Shown one piece after another: positions 28,345-39,008 of a DNA stretch of 51,020 nucleotides. The stretch is from positions 1 to 51,020 of the forward strand of contig NZ_JOEQ01000044.1 of the NCBI RefSeq assembly GCF_000721075.1, given 5' to 3'. The position numbers were made by a program, and so were the translations under genes. The stretch's first letter is position 1, and every line of letters begins with the position of its first letter. This stretch comes from Streptosporangium amethystogenes (lineage in GTDB: Bacteria; Actinomycetota; Actinomycetes; Streptosporangiales; Streptosporangiaceae). A model generated the notes under the pieces. It was not told the DNA's origin. It saw nothing but the letters and a program-made list of their open reading frames with translations, and did no database searches.

Positions 28345-30771
28345 CTAGCCGCGCAACCGCTCCATCGCCGGGTCGTAGAGCGGCTCCTCGGCGACGACGG
28401 CGCTCACCCTCCGGTCGAAGTAGCCGATGTGCAGCTCTCGCCCCGGCACGGACAGCTCGGCGGGCAGCCAGGCGTAGGCGATGCCCCTGCCTATCGTGTA
28501 GCCATAGGCGGCGCTGGTGACGTATCCGGCGCAGGACGCGCCGTCGTACACCGGCTCTTTGCCCATGACGACGGCGGCGGGGTCGTCGACGGTGAGGCAG
28601 GTCAGCCTGCGCCGGGTCGCCACGCCACGTTCGGCCAGGGCCGCGCGGCCGATGAAGTCGCCCCTGTCGGCCGTGCGCACGGCGAAGCCGAGGCCGGCCT
28701 CGTAGGGATCGTGCTCGTAGGTCATGTCGGTGCCGAAGGAGCGGTAGCCCTTCTCCAGCCGCAGGCTGTTGAAGGCGCCCCGGCCCCCGGCGATGATCCC
28801 GTGGGACTGGCCGGCCTCCCAGAGGGTGTCCCACAGCTTGGCGCCCATGTCGGCGGTCGTGTAGAGCTCCCAGCCCAGCTCCCCGATGTAGGAGAGCCGC
28901 AGCGCGGTGACGGGCACGGTGCCGACGTGGGCGCGCGCGCCGCGGAAGTAGCGGAAGCCGCCGGGGCCGAACCCGGGACCGGCCAGCGGGGCCACGACGT
29001 CACGGGCCCGCGGGCCCCAGACGCCGACGCAGCAGGTGCCCGGCGTGACGTCGGTGACGGTGACCGATCCGTCGGCGGGCAGGTGACGGTGGAGCCAGTC
29101 GAGGTCGAGGTTGCCGTTGGCGCCGACCTGGAACAGGTCACGGCCCAGCCTGGCCACGGTGATGTCGCTGCGGATACCGCCGTCGTGGTCGAGTAGCAGG
29201 CAGTAGGTGACAGAGCCGACGGACTTGTCGACGTCGCCGGTGGAGATCCGCTGGAGGAAGGCGGCGGCTCCCCGGCCCGCGACCTCGATCCGCTTGAGCG
29301 CGCTCATGTCGTAGAGCGCGACGGCCTCGCGCGAGGCCTGGGCCTCGGCGCCGACGATCGGTGACCAGTAACGGGCGGCCCAGTCGTTCGGCCGGGGGAT
29401 GTCGCGGCCTTCGAGCAGGGAGGCGTTGGCCTCGTACCACTGGGGGCGCTCCCAGCCGGCGGCCTCCAGGAAGTACGCGCCCAGCTCGCGCTGGCGGGCG
29501 TGGAAGGGGCTGGTGCGCAACGGGCGCAGGTTCTCGGCCGGCTGAAGCGGATGGATGATGTCGTAGACCTCGACGAAGTTCTGGCAGTCGCGGGTGCGCA
29601 CGTACTCGGGGGCCAGCTGGTGGGCCTCGAACCGGTTGACGTCACACTCGTGCAGGTCGAAGGAGGAGCAGTGGCCGTCGGCCAGCCATTCGGCCATGGC
29701 CCGGCCCACCCCCGCCGAGTGGGTGACCCACACCGCCTCGGCCACCCAGAAGCCTCGCACGTCGCGCGACCGGCCGAGCAGCGGCATGTTGTCGGTGGTG
29801 AAGGAGAACAGGCCGTTGATGCCCTCTTCGAGCGCCGCCTGCTCGGTGGCGGGCAGCAGCGCCCGCGTCTCGGCCCAGGCGGGGGCGAAGTCGTCGCCGG
29901 TGAACGGCAGCACCGAGGGCATGACCTCGGCATCGCCGGCCGGGAGGATCTCCTCCGGGGTGATCGGCATCGGGCGGTGGCCGTAGTAGCCGATGCCGAG
30001 CCGCTCGAACCGCTCCCGGTAGTACAGGTCGGCGTCCTGGTGGCGCAGGATCGGCCGGACGGCCTCCGCGCTCTGCCCGCTGAGCGCGGCGACGGGGCCG
30101 GTCCAGGCGAGCTGGTGGGCCAGCGGGGTCAGCGGCAGCGCCATGCCGACCATGCCCGCGACCTTGGGGCCCCAGATACCGGCGCAGCAGACCACGAGGT
30201 CGGCGGGGATCTCGCCCCGGTCGGTGACGACGGCCGTCACCCGGTCGTCCTCGACCCGGATGTCTCGCACCTCGTGCCGGTCCAGCACGCGCACGCCTCG
30301 CTCCCGTGCTCGCTCCAGCTGGACCTCGACGGCGCGCACGGCCCTGGCCAGGCCGTCGGTCGGGACGAACAGCCCGCCGAGGACCCTGGCCTTGTCGAGC
30401 AGGGAGTGGTGCTCCACGCACTCCTCGGGGGTGAGCAGGCGCGCCTCGACCCCCCAGGCGGTGGCCCAGCCGTGGCGGCGGTGCAGTTCGGTGAGCCTCT
30501 CGGGCGTGGTGGCCACCTCCAGGCCGCCCACCTGGAGGAAGCAGTCGAGCGCGACGAGCTTTTCGACCGTGTAACGGGCCAGCTCGGTCATGGTCTTGGA
30601 CGGGTTGGTCTGGAACACCAGCCCCGGCGCGTGGGAGGACGATCCGCCGGTGGCGGGCACGGCGCCCTGGTCGACGACCGTGATGTCGTTCCAGCCCTTC
30701 GCCGAGAGTTCGTCGGCCAGGGCCGCCCCGACGACACCGGCTCCGATGATGACAACGCGTTGGCCCGTCAT
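28345..30771 (-). CDS. dmgdh: Dimethylglycine/sarcosine dehydrogenase-type flavoprotein
   Basis: The 808-aa product has an N-terminal FAD domain (VVIIGAGVVGAALADEL) and SSSHAPGLVFQTNPSK, whose His is the position of covalent FAD in mammalian DMGDH. A C-terminal GcvT-like tetrahydrofolate domain with glycine-cleavage-T C-barrel spans about 430-800. It would oxidise dimethylglycine (or sarcosine), passing the methyl carbon to folate or releasing formaldehyde. The ATG at 30771 follows GGAGGTGT; the longer frame from 30819 lacks a ribosome-binding site. A WGCG-N5-CGCA palindrome lies 34 nt upstream. Confidence 0.85.
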   Translation of the reverse strand: MTGQRVVIIGAGVVGAALADELSAKGWNDITVVDQGAVPATGGSSSHAPGLVFQTNPSKTMTELARYTVEKLVALDCFLQVGGLEVATTPERLTELHRRHGWATAWGVEARLLTPEECVEHHSLLDKARVLGGLFVPTDGLARAVRAVEVQLERARERGVRVLDRHEVRDIRVEDDRVTAVVTDRGEIPADLVVCCAGIWGPKVAGMVGMALPLTPLAHQLAWTGPVAALSGQSAEAVRPILRHQDADLYYRERFERLGIGYYGHRPMPITPEEILPAGDAEVMPSVLPFTGDDFAPAWAETRALLPATEQAALEEGINGLFSFTTDNMPLLGRSRDVRGFWVAEAVWVTHSAGVGRAMAEWLADGHCSSFDLHECDVNRFEAHQLAPEYVRTRDCQNFVEVYDIIHPLQPAENLRPLRTSPFHARQRELGAYFLEAAGWERPQWYEANASLLEGRDIPRPNDWAARYWSPIVGAEAQASREAVALYDMSALKRIEVAGRGAAAFLQRISTGDVDKSVGSVTYCLLLDHDGGIRSDITVARLGRDLFQVGANGNLDLDWLHRHLPADGSVTVTDVTPGTCCVGVWGPRARDVVAPLAGPGFGPGGFRYFRGARAHVGTVPVTALRLSYIGELGWELYTTADMGAKLWDTLWEAGQSHGIIAGGRGAFNSLRLEKGYRSFGTDMTYEHDPYEAGLGFAVRTADRGDFIGRAALAERGVATRRRLTCLTVDDPAAVVMGKEPVYDGASCAGYVTSAAYGYTIGRGIAYAWLPAELSVPGRELHIGYFDRRVSAVVAEEPLYDPAMERLRG

Positions 30772-30805
30772 ACACACCTCCGTCGTTGCACAGTCCGGAA
30801 CGCGG

Positions 30806-30818
30806 TGCGCTTCCCGCA
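30806..30818. promoter_or_regulatory. Candidate IclR operator (dimethylglycine dehydrogenase promoter)
   Basis: TGCGCTTCCCGCA, a TGCG-N5-CGCA palindrome, lies 34 nt before the start codon. The same element occurs at the same distance before proV and, with small changes, before betA and the Rieske ferredoxin gene. Confidence 0.6.
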
Positions 30819-30966
30819 ACAGATTCTCCCTTTGCGGGTGGGGCTGTCAAGAACGAGCCGTACCTGCCGGCGAAGGGGCCGGGCACGGCATCGGAGCACG
30901 CCGCGGACGCCGTCGTCGTCCGCGCCGCGCCCGACTCATGTCACGCTCGCCGGGACCGCCGCCCGC

Positions 30967-31983
30967 TCAGCCGGTGGGGAGCCAGGCCTTCACCTTGTCG
31001 GGGTTGTCGCCGACCCACTTCTCCGCGGCCTCCTCGGCCGTCATCTTGTCCTCGGAGATGTACTTGGCCACCAGGTTCTGGTCCTCGTTCGTCCAGGAGA
31101 AGTTCTTGACCAGCTCGTACGCCGGACTGCCGGAGTCGGCGAACTTCTTGCTCACGATCTTGTCGAGGTCGTAGAGCGGGTAGTCGCAGGCCACCTTCTC
31201 GGCATCGGCGTCGCAGCCCTCGGTGTACTCGGGCAGGTCGACCTTGACCAGCTTGACCTCCGCCAGGAACCACTGCGGCTCGTAGAAGTAGCCGAGCAGC
31301 GCCTTCTTCTCCTTCTCCGCCTTCCTGAACTCGGTGATCAGCGCCGCCTCGCTGCCCGCGTAGACGACCTTGTAGTCCAGTTTCAGGTTCTTCACCAGGG
31401 CCGCGTCGTTGGTCACGAAGGACGGGTCGCCGTCGAGCAGCTGCCCCTTGCCGCCCGACTCCGAGGTCTTGAACAGCTCGGCGTACTTGTTGAGGTTCTT
31501 CCAGTCGGTGATGTCGGGGTACTTCTCGGCCATCCACGGCGGCACGTACCAGCCGATGACTCCCTTGTTACCCGTCGAACCCGCCGCGACGGCGACCTTC
31601 TGTTCCTCGATGTACTTCTTCTTCAGGTCGTCGTGCGCCCAGTTCTCCACGATGGCGTCGACCTGGCCGGTGGCGAACCCCTGCCAGGCGACCTCCTCCT
31701 TGAGGTCCTTCTTGGTGACCGCGCAGCCGAGCTCCTTCTCGGCCACCTGGGCGATGACCGCCGCGGTCGCCTCGTACCCGACCCACGGGTTGATCGCGAT
31801 GTTGACCGCGCCACAGGGCTTCTTGCCGTCCGTGCCCGAGGTGGCGGACGTGGCTGTGCCGTCGCTGCCCTCACCGACCTTCGCCCCGCCGCACGCGGAG
31901 ACGAGGAGGCCGGTGGCGAACAGGAGCGCCAACGTCCGTGGCCGCCCGATCCTGGAAACTGTCACCAAAATCCTCCTGTACAT
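30967..31983 (-). CDS. proX: Glycine-betaine/choline ABC transporter, substrate-binding lipoprotein
   Basis: The 338-aa product has a lipoprotein signal ending LLVSACGGA and an OpuAC-type binding domain: VNIAINPWVGYEATAAV supplies an aromatic ligand-box Trp, and VENWAHDD and GWYVPPWMAEKYP are typical of betaine-binding proteins. It captures quaternary ammonium compounds outside the membrane. It is the last gene of proV-proW-proX, 43 nt after the permease. Confidence 0.87.
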   Translation of the reverse strand: MYRRILVTVSRIGRPRTLALLFATGLLVSACGGAKVGEGSDGTATSATSGTDGKKPCGAVNIAINPWVGYEATAAVIAQVAEKELGCAVTKKDLKEEVAWQGFATGQVDAIVENWAHDDLKKKYIEEQKVAVAAGSTGNKGVIGWYVPPWMAEKYPDITDWKNLNKYAELFKTSESGGKGQLLDGDPSFVTNDAALVKNLKLDYKVVYAGSEAALITEFRKAEKEKKALLGYFYEPQWFLAEVKLVKVDLPEYTEGCDADAEKVACDYPLYDLDKIVSKKFADSGSPAYELVKNFSWTNEDQNLVAKYISEDKMTAEEAAEKWVGDNPDKVKAWLPTG

Positions 31984-32026
31984 GAGGCCGCCGATGGCGG
32001 CCGTCCGGGATTTCCGTCTGTCCTGC

Positions 32027-34024
32027 TCAGCGGGCGCCGTGTGCCTCGGCGTCCGCCCGCCGCGCCGCCGCCCTGGTGATGCGCTCCAGCATGATCCCGA
32101 GTACGACGATCGCCACGCCCGCCGCGAGCCCCTTGCCCCGCAGCTGCAACTGGGAGAAGCCCGCCACCACGTCGTAACCGAGCGCGCCCGCGCCGACCAG
32201 ACCGCCGACGACGACCATGGCCAGCACGTAGATGAGTCCCTGACTGGCCGCGAGGGTCACCGCGCTGCGCGCCATCGGCAGCTGCACCTTGGTGATGAGC
32301 TGCCAGGTGTTCGAGCCCGCGGCCGTGGCGGCCTCCACCGCGCTCGGGGAGACGCCGCGGATGCCGTCCGCGGTGAGCTTGATCGCGACCGGCGCGGCGT
32401 AGACGACCGCGGCGATGATCGCGGTGACCCGGGTCGCGCCGAACAGGCCGAGGATCGGCACCAGGTAGACGAACGGCGGCATGGTCTGCCCGGCGTCCAG
32501 GACGGGCCGCACCAACTGGTCGACGCGGTCGCTGCGCCCCATCCAGACACCGAACGCCACCCCGAGGACCATCACCAGGACCGTGGCCACGAGCGTCGAG
32601 GCCAGCGTCACCATGCTGTCCTGCCACAGGCCGAGTGCCACGAGCAGGGCGAGGCAGGCCACGGTGACGAGCACGACCCTGACGTTCGCCAGGATGGCGG
32701 CGGACACGACCAGCACCGCGGCGATCAGCCACCACGGCGAGTCGGTGAGCAGCGCCTCGAACGGGTTGAGCAGACCGTAGGAGACGGCGTTCTTGAACGC
32801 CCCGGTGTAGGCCGCCAGGTTGTCCTGCGCCCACAGGGTCGCCGCGTCGACGCCCCGGCGGACGTACGGTCCCAGGTTCGCCTCGCTCGGGAACTCCGCG
32901 GCCCACACATAGGTGTGGGAGAGATAGACCAGCACGCCGGTGCCCGCCAGGACGGCGCCGATCCCGGCACGGCGGCGGCCCGGCCCCCGCGAGCGGCCGG
33001 CCCGGTACCGGGTCTCGACGCGCCTGCCGGCGGCGGAGGTGACCCGGTCCAGCACGATGGCCATGATGACGATGGCCAGGCCCGCGTTGAAGGCACTGCC
33101 GACGTCGAGGGTCTCCAATGCCTTGATGACCGTCTTGCCCAGCCCCGGGGCGTCGATCAGCGCGGCGATGGTGACCATGCAGAGCGCGGCCATGATGGTC
33201 TGGTTGACACCGACGACGATGGTCCGCTTGGCCAGCGGGAGCCGTACCTTGCTCAGCAGCTGCCAGGCGGTCGAGCCCAGCGAGGCGCCGGCCTCCAGGG
33301 TCGCGGGGTGCACCTCGCGGATGCCGTGCGCGGTGATGCGGATCGCGGGCGGGGCCGCGTAGATGACCGTCGCCACGGTGGCGCTCGCCGGGCCGATGAG
33401 GAAGAACAGGGTGAGCGGCGCGAGGTAGACGAACGTCGGCATCGTCTGCATGAAGTCGAGCACCGGGGTGACCAGGCGGTTGAACCGGTCGTTCACCCCG
33501 GCCCAGACGCCGAGCGAGATGCCGATCAGCAGCGAGATCACGACCGCGGCCAGGGTGAGGGCGAGGGTGTCCATGCTCTCCTCCCACAGACCCAGCAGGC
33601 CGAAGGAGGCGAAACCAGCCACGGTCAGCACCGCGACCCTGAGGTTGCCCCAGAGCAGCGCGACCGCCGTGGCGACGGTGACCACGCCCAGCCAGCCGAT
33701 GACCGGCAGTGGCCGCCCGAAGGACGGCCGGCTGATCAGCGCCTGGACGAACGTGACGGCCTCGTCGAGGAAGAGCCGGATGTAGTTGACGAAGTACAGG
33801 AAGAACGGGTTGTCGTTCCTGCCGTTGTCGATGACCTCGCTCGCCTCGTTGATCCGCAGGTGCAGCGGCGTCAGCTCCGCGCCGCCGAGCTGGAAGGTGT
33901 CGCGGCCCTGCACGAACACCCAGATGAGCACCCACGCCGCGACGACGGCGGTCAGCAGGTAGCGGCGGGACCAGCCGGGCAGGCGCCGCAGGCCACCGGC
34001 CGTGGAGGCCGGGGTGGCCGTCAC
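32027..34024 (-). CDS. proW: Betaine/choline ABC transporter permease, two fused ProW domains
   Basis: The 665-aa protein contains two full ProW-type permease domains in tandem. Each has an EAA coupling loop ([17 protein letters not shown] about 235-255 and [16 protein letters not shown] about 580) and the preceding motif [14 protein letters not shown] or [13 protein letters not shown]. Most bacteria make a homodimer from a single-domain ProW, so this is a natural fusion. The ATG at 34024 overlaps the proV stop (ATGA). Confidence 0.88.
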   Translation of the reverse strand: MTATPASTAGGLRRLPGWSRRYLLTAVVAAWVLIWVFVQGRDTFQLGGAELTPLHLRINEASEVIDNGRNDNPFFLYFVNYIRLFLDEAVTFVQALISRPSFGRPLPVIGWLGVVTVATAVALLWGNLRVAVLTVAGFASFGLLGLWEESMDTLALTLAAVVISLLIGISLGVWAGVNDRFNRLVTPVLDFMQTMPTFVYLAPLTLFFLIGPASATVATVIYAAPPAIRITAHGIREVHPATLEAGASLGSTAWQLLSKVRLPLAKRTIVVGVNQTIMAALCMVTIAALIDAPGLGKTVIKALETLDVGSAFNAGLAIVIMAIVLDRVTSAAGRRVETRYRAGRSRGPGRRRAGIGAVLAGTGVLVYLSHTYVWAAEFPSEANLGPYVRRGVDAATLWAQDNLAAYTGAFKNAVSYGLLNPFEALLTDSPWWLIAAVLVVSAAILANVRVVLVTVACLALLVALGLWQDSMVTLASTLVATVLVMVLGVAFGVWMGRSDRVDQLVRPVLDAGQTMPPFVYLVPILGLFGATRVTAIIAAVVYAAPVAIKLTADGIRGVSPSAVEAATAAGSNTWQLITKVQLPMARSAVTLAASQGLIYVLAMVVVGGLVGAGALGYDVVAGFSQLQLRGKGLAAGVAIVVLGIMLERITRAAARRADAEAHGAR

Positions 34025-35265
34025 CCCTGCTCCCCTGCCCTGGCCGGCTTGGCGGACTCGCCCGTGCCCTCCTCCGGGAGCTCCGCCGGGCTCTCCGCCG
34101 GGAGCGGCTCGGTGGACTCGCCGGAAGTCCTCCCGGTGAGTTCCCCGGGGGCCTTCTCCTCCGGTGGTTCGGCGCGCGTCACGGAGGCCTCCGCCGGGGA
34201 CGGCTCGGCGAGGACGCCGAGGAGTTCCTCGGCGGTGATGACGCCCAGCAGCCCGCCGCCGTCGACCACCCTGACCGGGCTCGTCGCGCGCAGCACCGTG
34301 TGCACGGCGTCGCGTACCACGACGTCCGGCCCGATCTGTGGCCCGTCCAGTGGCTCGTCGGAGCGGGGCGGACGCATGATCCAGCGAGTGGTGAGCACGT
34401 GCGAGCGGGGCACGTCCCTGACGAACTCGCGCACGTAGTCGTCCACCGGTGCCCCGACGACCTCCTCGGGCGTGCCCAGCTGGACGAGCTCACCGTCGCG
34501 CATGATCAGGATGCGGTCGCCAAGTTTGAGCGCCTCGCTCAGGTCGTGCGTGATGAAGATCATCGTCTTGCCCACCTCGCGGTGCAGCCGGATGACCTCG
34601 TTCTGCATGTCCCGCCTGATCAGCGGGTCGAGCGCGGAGAACGGCTCGTCGAAGAAGAGCGCGTCGGGGTCCACCGCGAGCGCCCTGGCCAGTCCGACGC
34701 GCTGCTGCATGCCGCCGGAGAGCTGGTCGGGGTAGGAGTCCTCGGAGCCGGAGAGCCCGACGAGCTCGACCATCTGCCTGGCCCGCTCGTAGCGGGCCTC
34801 CTTCCGGGTTCCGCGGATCTCCAGCCCGTAGGCCACGTTGTCCAGGACCCGCCGGTGCGGCAGCAGCCCGAAGTTCTGGAACACCATCGCGAAGCGGTGG
34901 CGGCGCAGCTCGCGCAGCCGCCGGTCGTCGGCCTTGCGAATGTCCTCGCCGTCGAACAGCACCTCCCCCGCCGTCGGCTCGACGAGCCGGGTCAGGCAGC
35001 GTACGAGGGTGGACTTGCCCGAGCCGGACAGGCCCATGACGACGAAGACCTCCTGGGGCCGCACGGTGAAGGAGACGTCGCGGATCGCGGTCACGCAGCC
35101 CGTCCTGGCCCTCAGCTCACTGCGCGAGAGCTCCGCCAGCGGGGTTCCGACGACCTTGCCGGCACGCGGGCCGAAGACCTTCCAGAGACCGCGCACATCG
35201 AGGACGGCCCGCTGATCCTCCGCGACGAGATCTCTCCGGTCGCCGTCGAGGTGGAGATCTGACAC
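34021..35265 (-). CDS. proV: Betaine/choline ABC transporter ATPase
   Basis: The 414-aa product has Walker A ([14 protein letters not shown]), the signature [15 protein letters not shown], Walker B ([13 protein letters not shown]) and the switch His ([10 protein letters not shown]). A C-terminal CBS-like region ([20 protein letters not shown]) follows, as in ProV/OpuAA. The last 60 residues are a Glu/Pro/Ser-rich tail unlike the family. It energises uptake and heads the operon. Confidence 0.9.
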   Translation of the reverse strand: MSDLHLDGDRRDLVAEDQRAVLDVRGLWKVFGPRAGKVVGTPLAELSRSELRARTGCVTAIRDVSFTVRPQEVFVVMGLSGSGKSTLVRCLTRLVEPTAGEVLFDGEDIRKADDRRLRELRRHRFAMVFQNFGLLPHRRVLDNVAYGLEIRGTRKEARYERARQMVELVGLSGSEDSYPDQLSGGMQQRVGLARALAVDPDALFFDEPFSALDPLIRRDMQNEVIRLHREVGKTMIFITHDLSEALKLGDRILIMRDGELVQLGTPEEVVGAPVDDYVREFVRDVPRSHVLTTRWIMRPPRSDEPLDGPQIGPDVVVRDAVHTVLRATSPVRVVDGGGLLGVITAEELLGVLAEPSPAEASVTRAEPPEEKAPGELTGRTSGESTEPLPAESPAELPEEGTGESAKPARAGEQG

Positions 35266-35299
35266 GAAGGGGCATCCTTCCGGTCATCGCGTAGCTCGT

Positions 35300-35312
35300 T
35301 GCGTATGGCGCA
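35300..35312. promoter_or_regulatory. Candidate IclR operator (proV promoter)
   Basis: TGCGTATGGCGCA, a TGCG-N5-CGCA palindrome preceded by T, lies 34 nt before the proV start, the same spacing as for the dimethylglycine dehydrogenase gene. Confidence 0.6.
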
Positions 35313-35523
35313 TCGGATCGCTTAGCGAGGAACAGAATCGACCCTTTTCATTCAATCAGTCAAGGCTTTCCGAGCTTCGTTACCGCGCCTGCTCAATCGT
35401 AAGAAACCTCACCCGTGGTCATTGTCCGATCGGTGAACAGGTATGACGGCCGGTCATTCGAACGACTTCTTCAGGGCACGGGCGAGCGGCGTCCCGGCGA
35501 AAGCGAACCGCACGGGCGTACGG

Positions 35524-37164
35524 TCAGTGGGCGGAGCCGTCGCGGTGCCGGTAGAAGTCGACGTGCTCGGCGGCGAGCGGGGTGTTGCCCAGAATCAGGT
35601 CCGCCGCCTTCTCCGCCACCATCATGACCGGCGCGTAGATGTTGCCGTTGGTCACGTACGGCATCACCGAGGCGTCCACCACGCGTAGTCCCTCCAGGCC
35701 GTGCACCCGCATGGAGAGCGGGTCCACCACGGACATGTCGTCGATGCCCATCCGTGCGGTGCACGAGGGGTGCAGTGCGGTCTCGCCGTCCCTGGCCACC
35801 CAGTCGAGGATCTCCTCGTCGGTCTCGACCCCGGGCCCCGGCGACAACTCCCCCGCGTTGAACTCGTCCATGGCCGGCTGGTTGAGGATGTCCCGGGCGA
35901 CGCGGACCGCCTCCACCCACTCGCGCCGGTCCTGCGCGGTGGACAGGTAGTTGAAACGGAGCGCCGGGTGGATCCGGGGGTCGGTACTCCTGATCTTCAC
36001 CGAGCCTCGGGAGTCGGAGTACATCGGCCCGATGTGCACCTGGTAGCCGTGCCCGCCCGCCGGAGCCGAGCCGTCGTAGCGGACCGCGATGGGCAGGAAG
36101 TGGAACATCAGGTTGGGGTAGTCGACATCGTCGTTGCTTCGGGTGAAGCCGCCCGCCTCGAAGTGGTTGGTCGCACCGGGACCGCTCCGCGCGAACAGCC
36201 AGCGCGCGCCGATCCACGGCCGGTTGTGCCACTTCATCGCCGGTTGCATCGAGACCGGACGCCTGCAGCCGTACTGGATGTAGACCTCCAGGTGGTCCTG
36301 GAGGTTCTCGCCGACGCCCGGCAGGTCGCACGCGACGTCCACGCCGAGGTCGCCCAGTTCGGCGGCGTCGCCCACCCCGGAGAGCTGGAGCAGTTGCGGT
36401 GAGTTGATCGCGCCGCCGCAGAGGATGACCTCGCCCGCGCGGACCGTCCGGCCGTTGTACTCGACGCCGACGGCGCGCTTTCCGTCGAAGAGGATCCGGG
36501 TGACGAACGCCCGCGTTCTGACCTCCAGGTTGGGGCGGCCGGCGACCGGGTGCAGGTAGGCGCGGGCGGCGGACATCCGGCGTCCTCTGCTGATGTTGCG
36601 GTCGAACCGGGCGAAGCCCTCCTGGCGGTAGCCGTTGACATCGTCGGTCAGCGGGTGTCCGGCCTGCTGCACCGCCTCGAAGAAGGCCCCGAACAGCGGG
36701 TTGCGCACCGGTCCGCGTTCCAGCACGAGGGGCCCGCCCCGCCCGCGCATCGGGTCGGCGGGGTCGGCGGCCAGGCAGTTCTCCATGCGCTTGAAATACG
36801 GCAGGCAGTGGGCGAAGTCCCAGGTCTCCATGCCGGGGTCGGCGCCCCAGCGCTGGTAGTCCAGCGGGTTGCCCCGCTGGAAGATCATGCCGTTGATGCT
36901 GCTCGATCCCCCCAGCACCTTGCCCCGGGCATGGTAGATCCGGCGGCCGTTCATGTGCGGCTCGGGCTCGGAGGTGTACTTCCAGTCGTAGAAGCGGTTC
37001 CCGATGGGGAAGGGCAGCGCGGCCGGCATGTGGATGAAGACGTCCCACGGGTAGTCCGGACGCCCCGCCTCCAGCACCAGCACCCGGTTGGCGGGGTCGG
37101 CGGAGAGCCGGTTGGCGAGGGCGCTTCCGGCCGAGCCACCTCCAACGATGACAAAGTCGTACAT
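35524..37164 (-). CDS. betA: GMC-family choline dehydrogenase
   Basis: The 546-aa product begins [20 protein letters not shown] (FAD-binding). It has the GMC signatures [20 protein letters not shown] and [16 protein letters not shown], and ends with the active-site His region [10 protein letters not shown] and [20 protein letters not shown]. It would oxidise choline to betaine aldehyde and probably on to betaine, since no betaine-aldehyde dehydrogenase gene is nearby. The ATG at 37164 follows GGGAGGC. It is divergent from the iclR gene. Confidence 0.85.
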   Translation of the reverse strand: MYDFVIVGGGSAGSALANRLSADPANRVLVLEAGRPDYPWDVFIHMPAALPFPIGNRFYDWKYTSEPEPHMNGRRIYHARGKVLGGSSSINGMIFQRGNPLDYQRWGADPGMETWDFAHCLPYFKRMENCLAADPADPMRGRGGPLVLERGPVRNPLFGAFFEAVQQAGHPLTDDVNGYRQEGFARFDRNISRGRRMSAARAYLHPVAGRPNLEVRTRAFVTRILFDGKRAVGVEYNGRTVRAGEVILCGGAINSPQLLQLSGVGDAAELGDLGVDVACDLPGVGENLQDHLEVYIQYGCRRPVSMQPAMKWHNRPWIGARWLFARSGPGATNHFEAGGFTRSNDDVDYPNLMFHFLPIAVRYDGSAPAGGHGYQVHIGPMYSDSRGSVKIRSTDPRIHPALRFNYLSTAQDRREWVEAVRVARDILNQPAMDEFNAGELSPGPGVETDEEILDWVARDGETALHPSCTARMGIDDMSVVDPLSMRVHGLEGLRVVDASVMPYVTNGNIYAPVMMVAEKAADLILGNTPLAAEHVDFYRHRDGSAH

Positions 37165-37207
37165 GTCCGCCTCGCCTCCCTTAAGCAGGAACAGTGTCCG
37201 AAATTGG

Positions 37208-37239
37208 AGCGAATAGCGCAATAGGCTGCACCATTCGCA
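37208..37239. promoter_or_regulatory. Pair of candidate IclR operators between betA and iclR
   Basis: AGCGAATAGCGCA (37208-37220) lies 43 nt before the betA start. TGCACCATTCGCA (37227-37239) lies 57 nt before the iclR start. Both fit WGCN-N5-CGCA. The two sites, 19 bp apart centre to centre (about two helical turns), could let one IclR tetramer control both directions. Confidence 0.55.
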
Positions 37240-37296
37240 ACAGACATTGTCGTCCCCGATGACGTTCGTTCCCTTTCCAACGCCTACAGTTGCGCC

Positions 37297-38082
37297 ATGG
37301 GCAACGATCGCACCGACAGCGGCGGTGGAGTCCAGTCCGTCGACCGGGCCATCACCATCCTGGAGATCCTCGCCGAGCGCCGCGAGGCCGGGGTGAGCGA
37401 GATAGCCCAGGAGATATCGGTGCACAAGTCGACGGCGTTTCGGCTGCTGGGCGCGCTTGAGGCACGCGGCCTGGTCGAGCAGGCCGAGGACCGGGGAAAA
37501 TATCGCCTCAGTTTCGGGCTCGTCCGCCTCGCGGGCGGGGTGGCCTCCCGGCTCGACCTGACCCAGCAGAGCCGCCCGGTCTGCCGCCGCCTCGCCGAGG
37601 AGCTCGGCGAGACGGTGAACCTGGCGGTGCTGCGCTCGCACTACGCGGTCAACCTGGACCAGGTACGCGGCCCTTCCGCCGTCACCACGCACAACTGGGT
37701 CGGCCAGCTCACCCCGCTGCACGCCACCTCCAGCGGGAAGATCCTGCTGGCCCACCTCGACGAGGCGCATCGGACCCGGCTGGTCAGGGCGGGCGGCCTG
37801 GAGCGCTACACCCCGAACACGATCACCTCCGCCTCCGCCCTGGGAAAGCAACTGGAAGAGGCCCGCGAGCGGGGTTACGCGGTCACCGTCGAGGAGTACG
37901 AGATCGGCCTGAACGCCATCGCCGCCCCCATCCGCTCCTACGACGGTGAGATCGTCGCCGCGGTCAGCGCGTCCGGCCCCGCGTACCGCTTCGGCGAGGA
38001 GCGGCTGCACGAGCTGGCACCGCTCATGATCGCCGGTGCCCGCGACATCAGCCACCGCCTGGGCTACGCCGGACGAACCTGA
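37297..38082 (+). CDS. IclR-family transcriptional regulator
   Basis: The 261-aa product has the N-terminal winged HTH ([20 protein letters not shown]) and the C-terminal effector-binding domain ([41 protein letters not shown]) of IclR. Its position beside betA and the operator-like repeats of the pathway make it the probable choline/betaine regulator, a role played by the TetR protein BetI in Gram-negative bacteria. No ribosome-binding site is obvious before the ATG. Confidence 0.85.
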   Translation: MGNDRTDSGGGVQSVDRAITILEILAERREAGVSEIAQEISVHKSTAFRLLGALEARGLVEQAEDRGKYRLSFGLVRLAGGVASRLDLTQQSRPVCRRLAEELGETVNLAVLRSHYAVNLDQVRGPSAVTTHNWVGQLTPLHATSSGKILLAHLDEAHRTRLVRAGGLERYTPNTITSASALGKQLEEARERGYAVTVEEYEIGLNAIAAPIRSYDGEIVAAVSASGPAYRFGEERLHELAPLMIAGARDISHRLGYAGRT

Positions 38083-38240
38083 CCGTCAACGCCGGTGTTC
38101 TTTCAGGTGGACGCCGATCCGCACCACCTTCGTGCTCCGGCCGAGTCGGATCGGTGCGTGATCCGTGACCGCCCTCTCCGGCGGAGACCGATCCGCGCCG
38201 CTGTCGTGCTTGAGCCCGTTCCGTGAACTGGCGGGCGGGT
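38083..38240. other. Short gap between iclR and the anti-sigma gene
   Basis: No gene was seen. It marks the left border of a 4-kb block that separates the two halves of the betaine locus. Confidence 0.4.
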
Positions 38241-39008
38241 TCAGCCGTCGGCGGTGAGCCCTTCGGCGATCCTGGTCAGTTCACGGTCGACCGCTCCGGC
38301 ACTCTTGAACTCTTTGGCGTAGACGGGGCTGAACATCACCTCGACCCGCCGTCCCTCGCCCACGCTCAGGATGATGGTCGGGGTGCCCTCCATGCCGTCC
38401 TCACCGACCCCCTGCCTGAGCAGATAACCGGTCCGGTCGTCAACGGCCACCTCCTCGCCCTCCCCCTCGTCGCGGTATGCCTGTACGCGCTCCTCGACCT
38501 CCTCGACTGCCTGGCCCTCGTAGACGTATATCTGCACGCAGTAGAAACTGTTCTCGTCACCGTCGTGGTTCCACGAGGTCGTGTACCTGTCCCCCCGGTC
38601 CATGGACCAGTGGGACCACCGCAGACCATCGGGTAGGTAACCCACCTTGACACGCCCGAAGGCCCTTCCATCGCCCAGGTCTCCGAGATCGGCGGTCTCC
38701 GATGGGACGGGCAGCGGGGTGTCGTCGATGGCGGGGGGTTCCGTGATGCCCGGCTGCGAAAGCTCGGAGACCGCGACCTGCCCGCCGGGCCTGGATACCG
38801 ACACGACCGAATCCGGCCCGAGGATCCGGTAGACGGGTACGACCGCCCCCGCGACGGCCACCGCGGCGGCCAGGGCGGAGAGCCTGACCCGATTCGCCTT
38901 CCTCCTCCGTGAGGATCGGAGAACCCGGTCCACCAGGTCGGGGGCGGCGCGCAACCTGGCGGTCTCGTCTCCCATGAGCCGGCGAAGGTCGTCCTCAAGC
39001 GTGGACAT
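38241..39008 (-). CDS. Membrane-anchored partner of the ECF sigma factor (probable anti-sigma)
   Basis: The 255-aa product has a short cytoplasmic N-terminus (LEDDLRRLMGDETARLRAA), one transmembrane helix (RLSALAAAVAVAGAVVPVY) and an extracytoplasmic part. This matches the topology of anti-sigma proteins and of the sensor halves encoded with SigE-family sigma factors. No HxxxCxxC zinc motif is visible. The ATG at 39008 overlaps the sigma gene end by 14 nt. Confidence 0.65.
   Translation of the reverse strand: MSTLEDDLRRLMGDETARLRAAPDLVDRVLRSSRRRKANRVRLSALAAAVAVAGAVVPVYRILGPDSVVSVSRPGGQVAVSELSQPGITEPPAIDDTPLPVPSETADLGDLGDGRAFGRVKVGYLPDGLRWSHWSMDRGDRYTTSWNHDGDENSFYCVQIYVYEGQAVEEVEERVQAYRDEGEGEEVAVDDRTGYLLRQGVGEDGMEGTPTIILSVGEGRRVEVMFSPVYAKEFKSAGAVDRELTRIAEGLTADG

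Noticed and set aside
29500..34438. Very long plus-strand open frames (859 and 1009 codons) across the betaine locus
   Set aside because: They are antisense to clear DMGDH and ABC transporter genes, have a Gly/Arg/Asp/His-rich composition typical of high-GC shadow frames, and show no family motifs.
37285..37305. TTGCGCCATGGGCAA at the iclR start as a further operator
   Set aside because: The right half deviates (GGCA) and it spans the start codon; kept out of the motif set.
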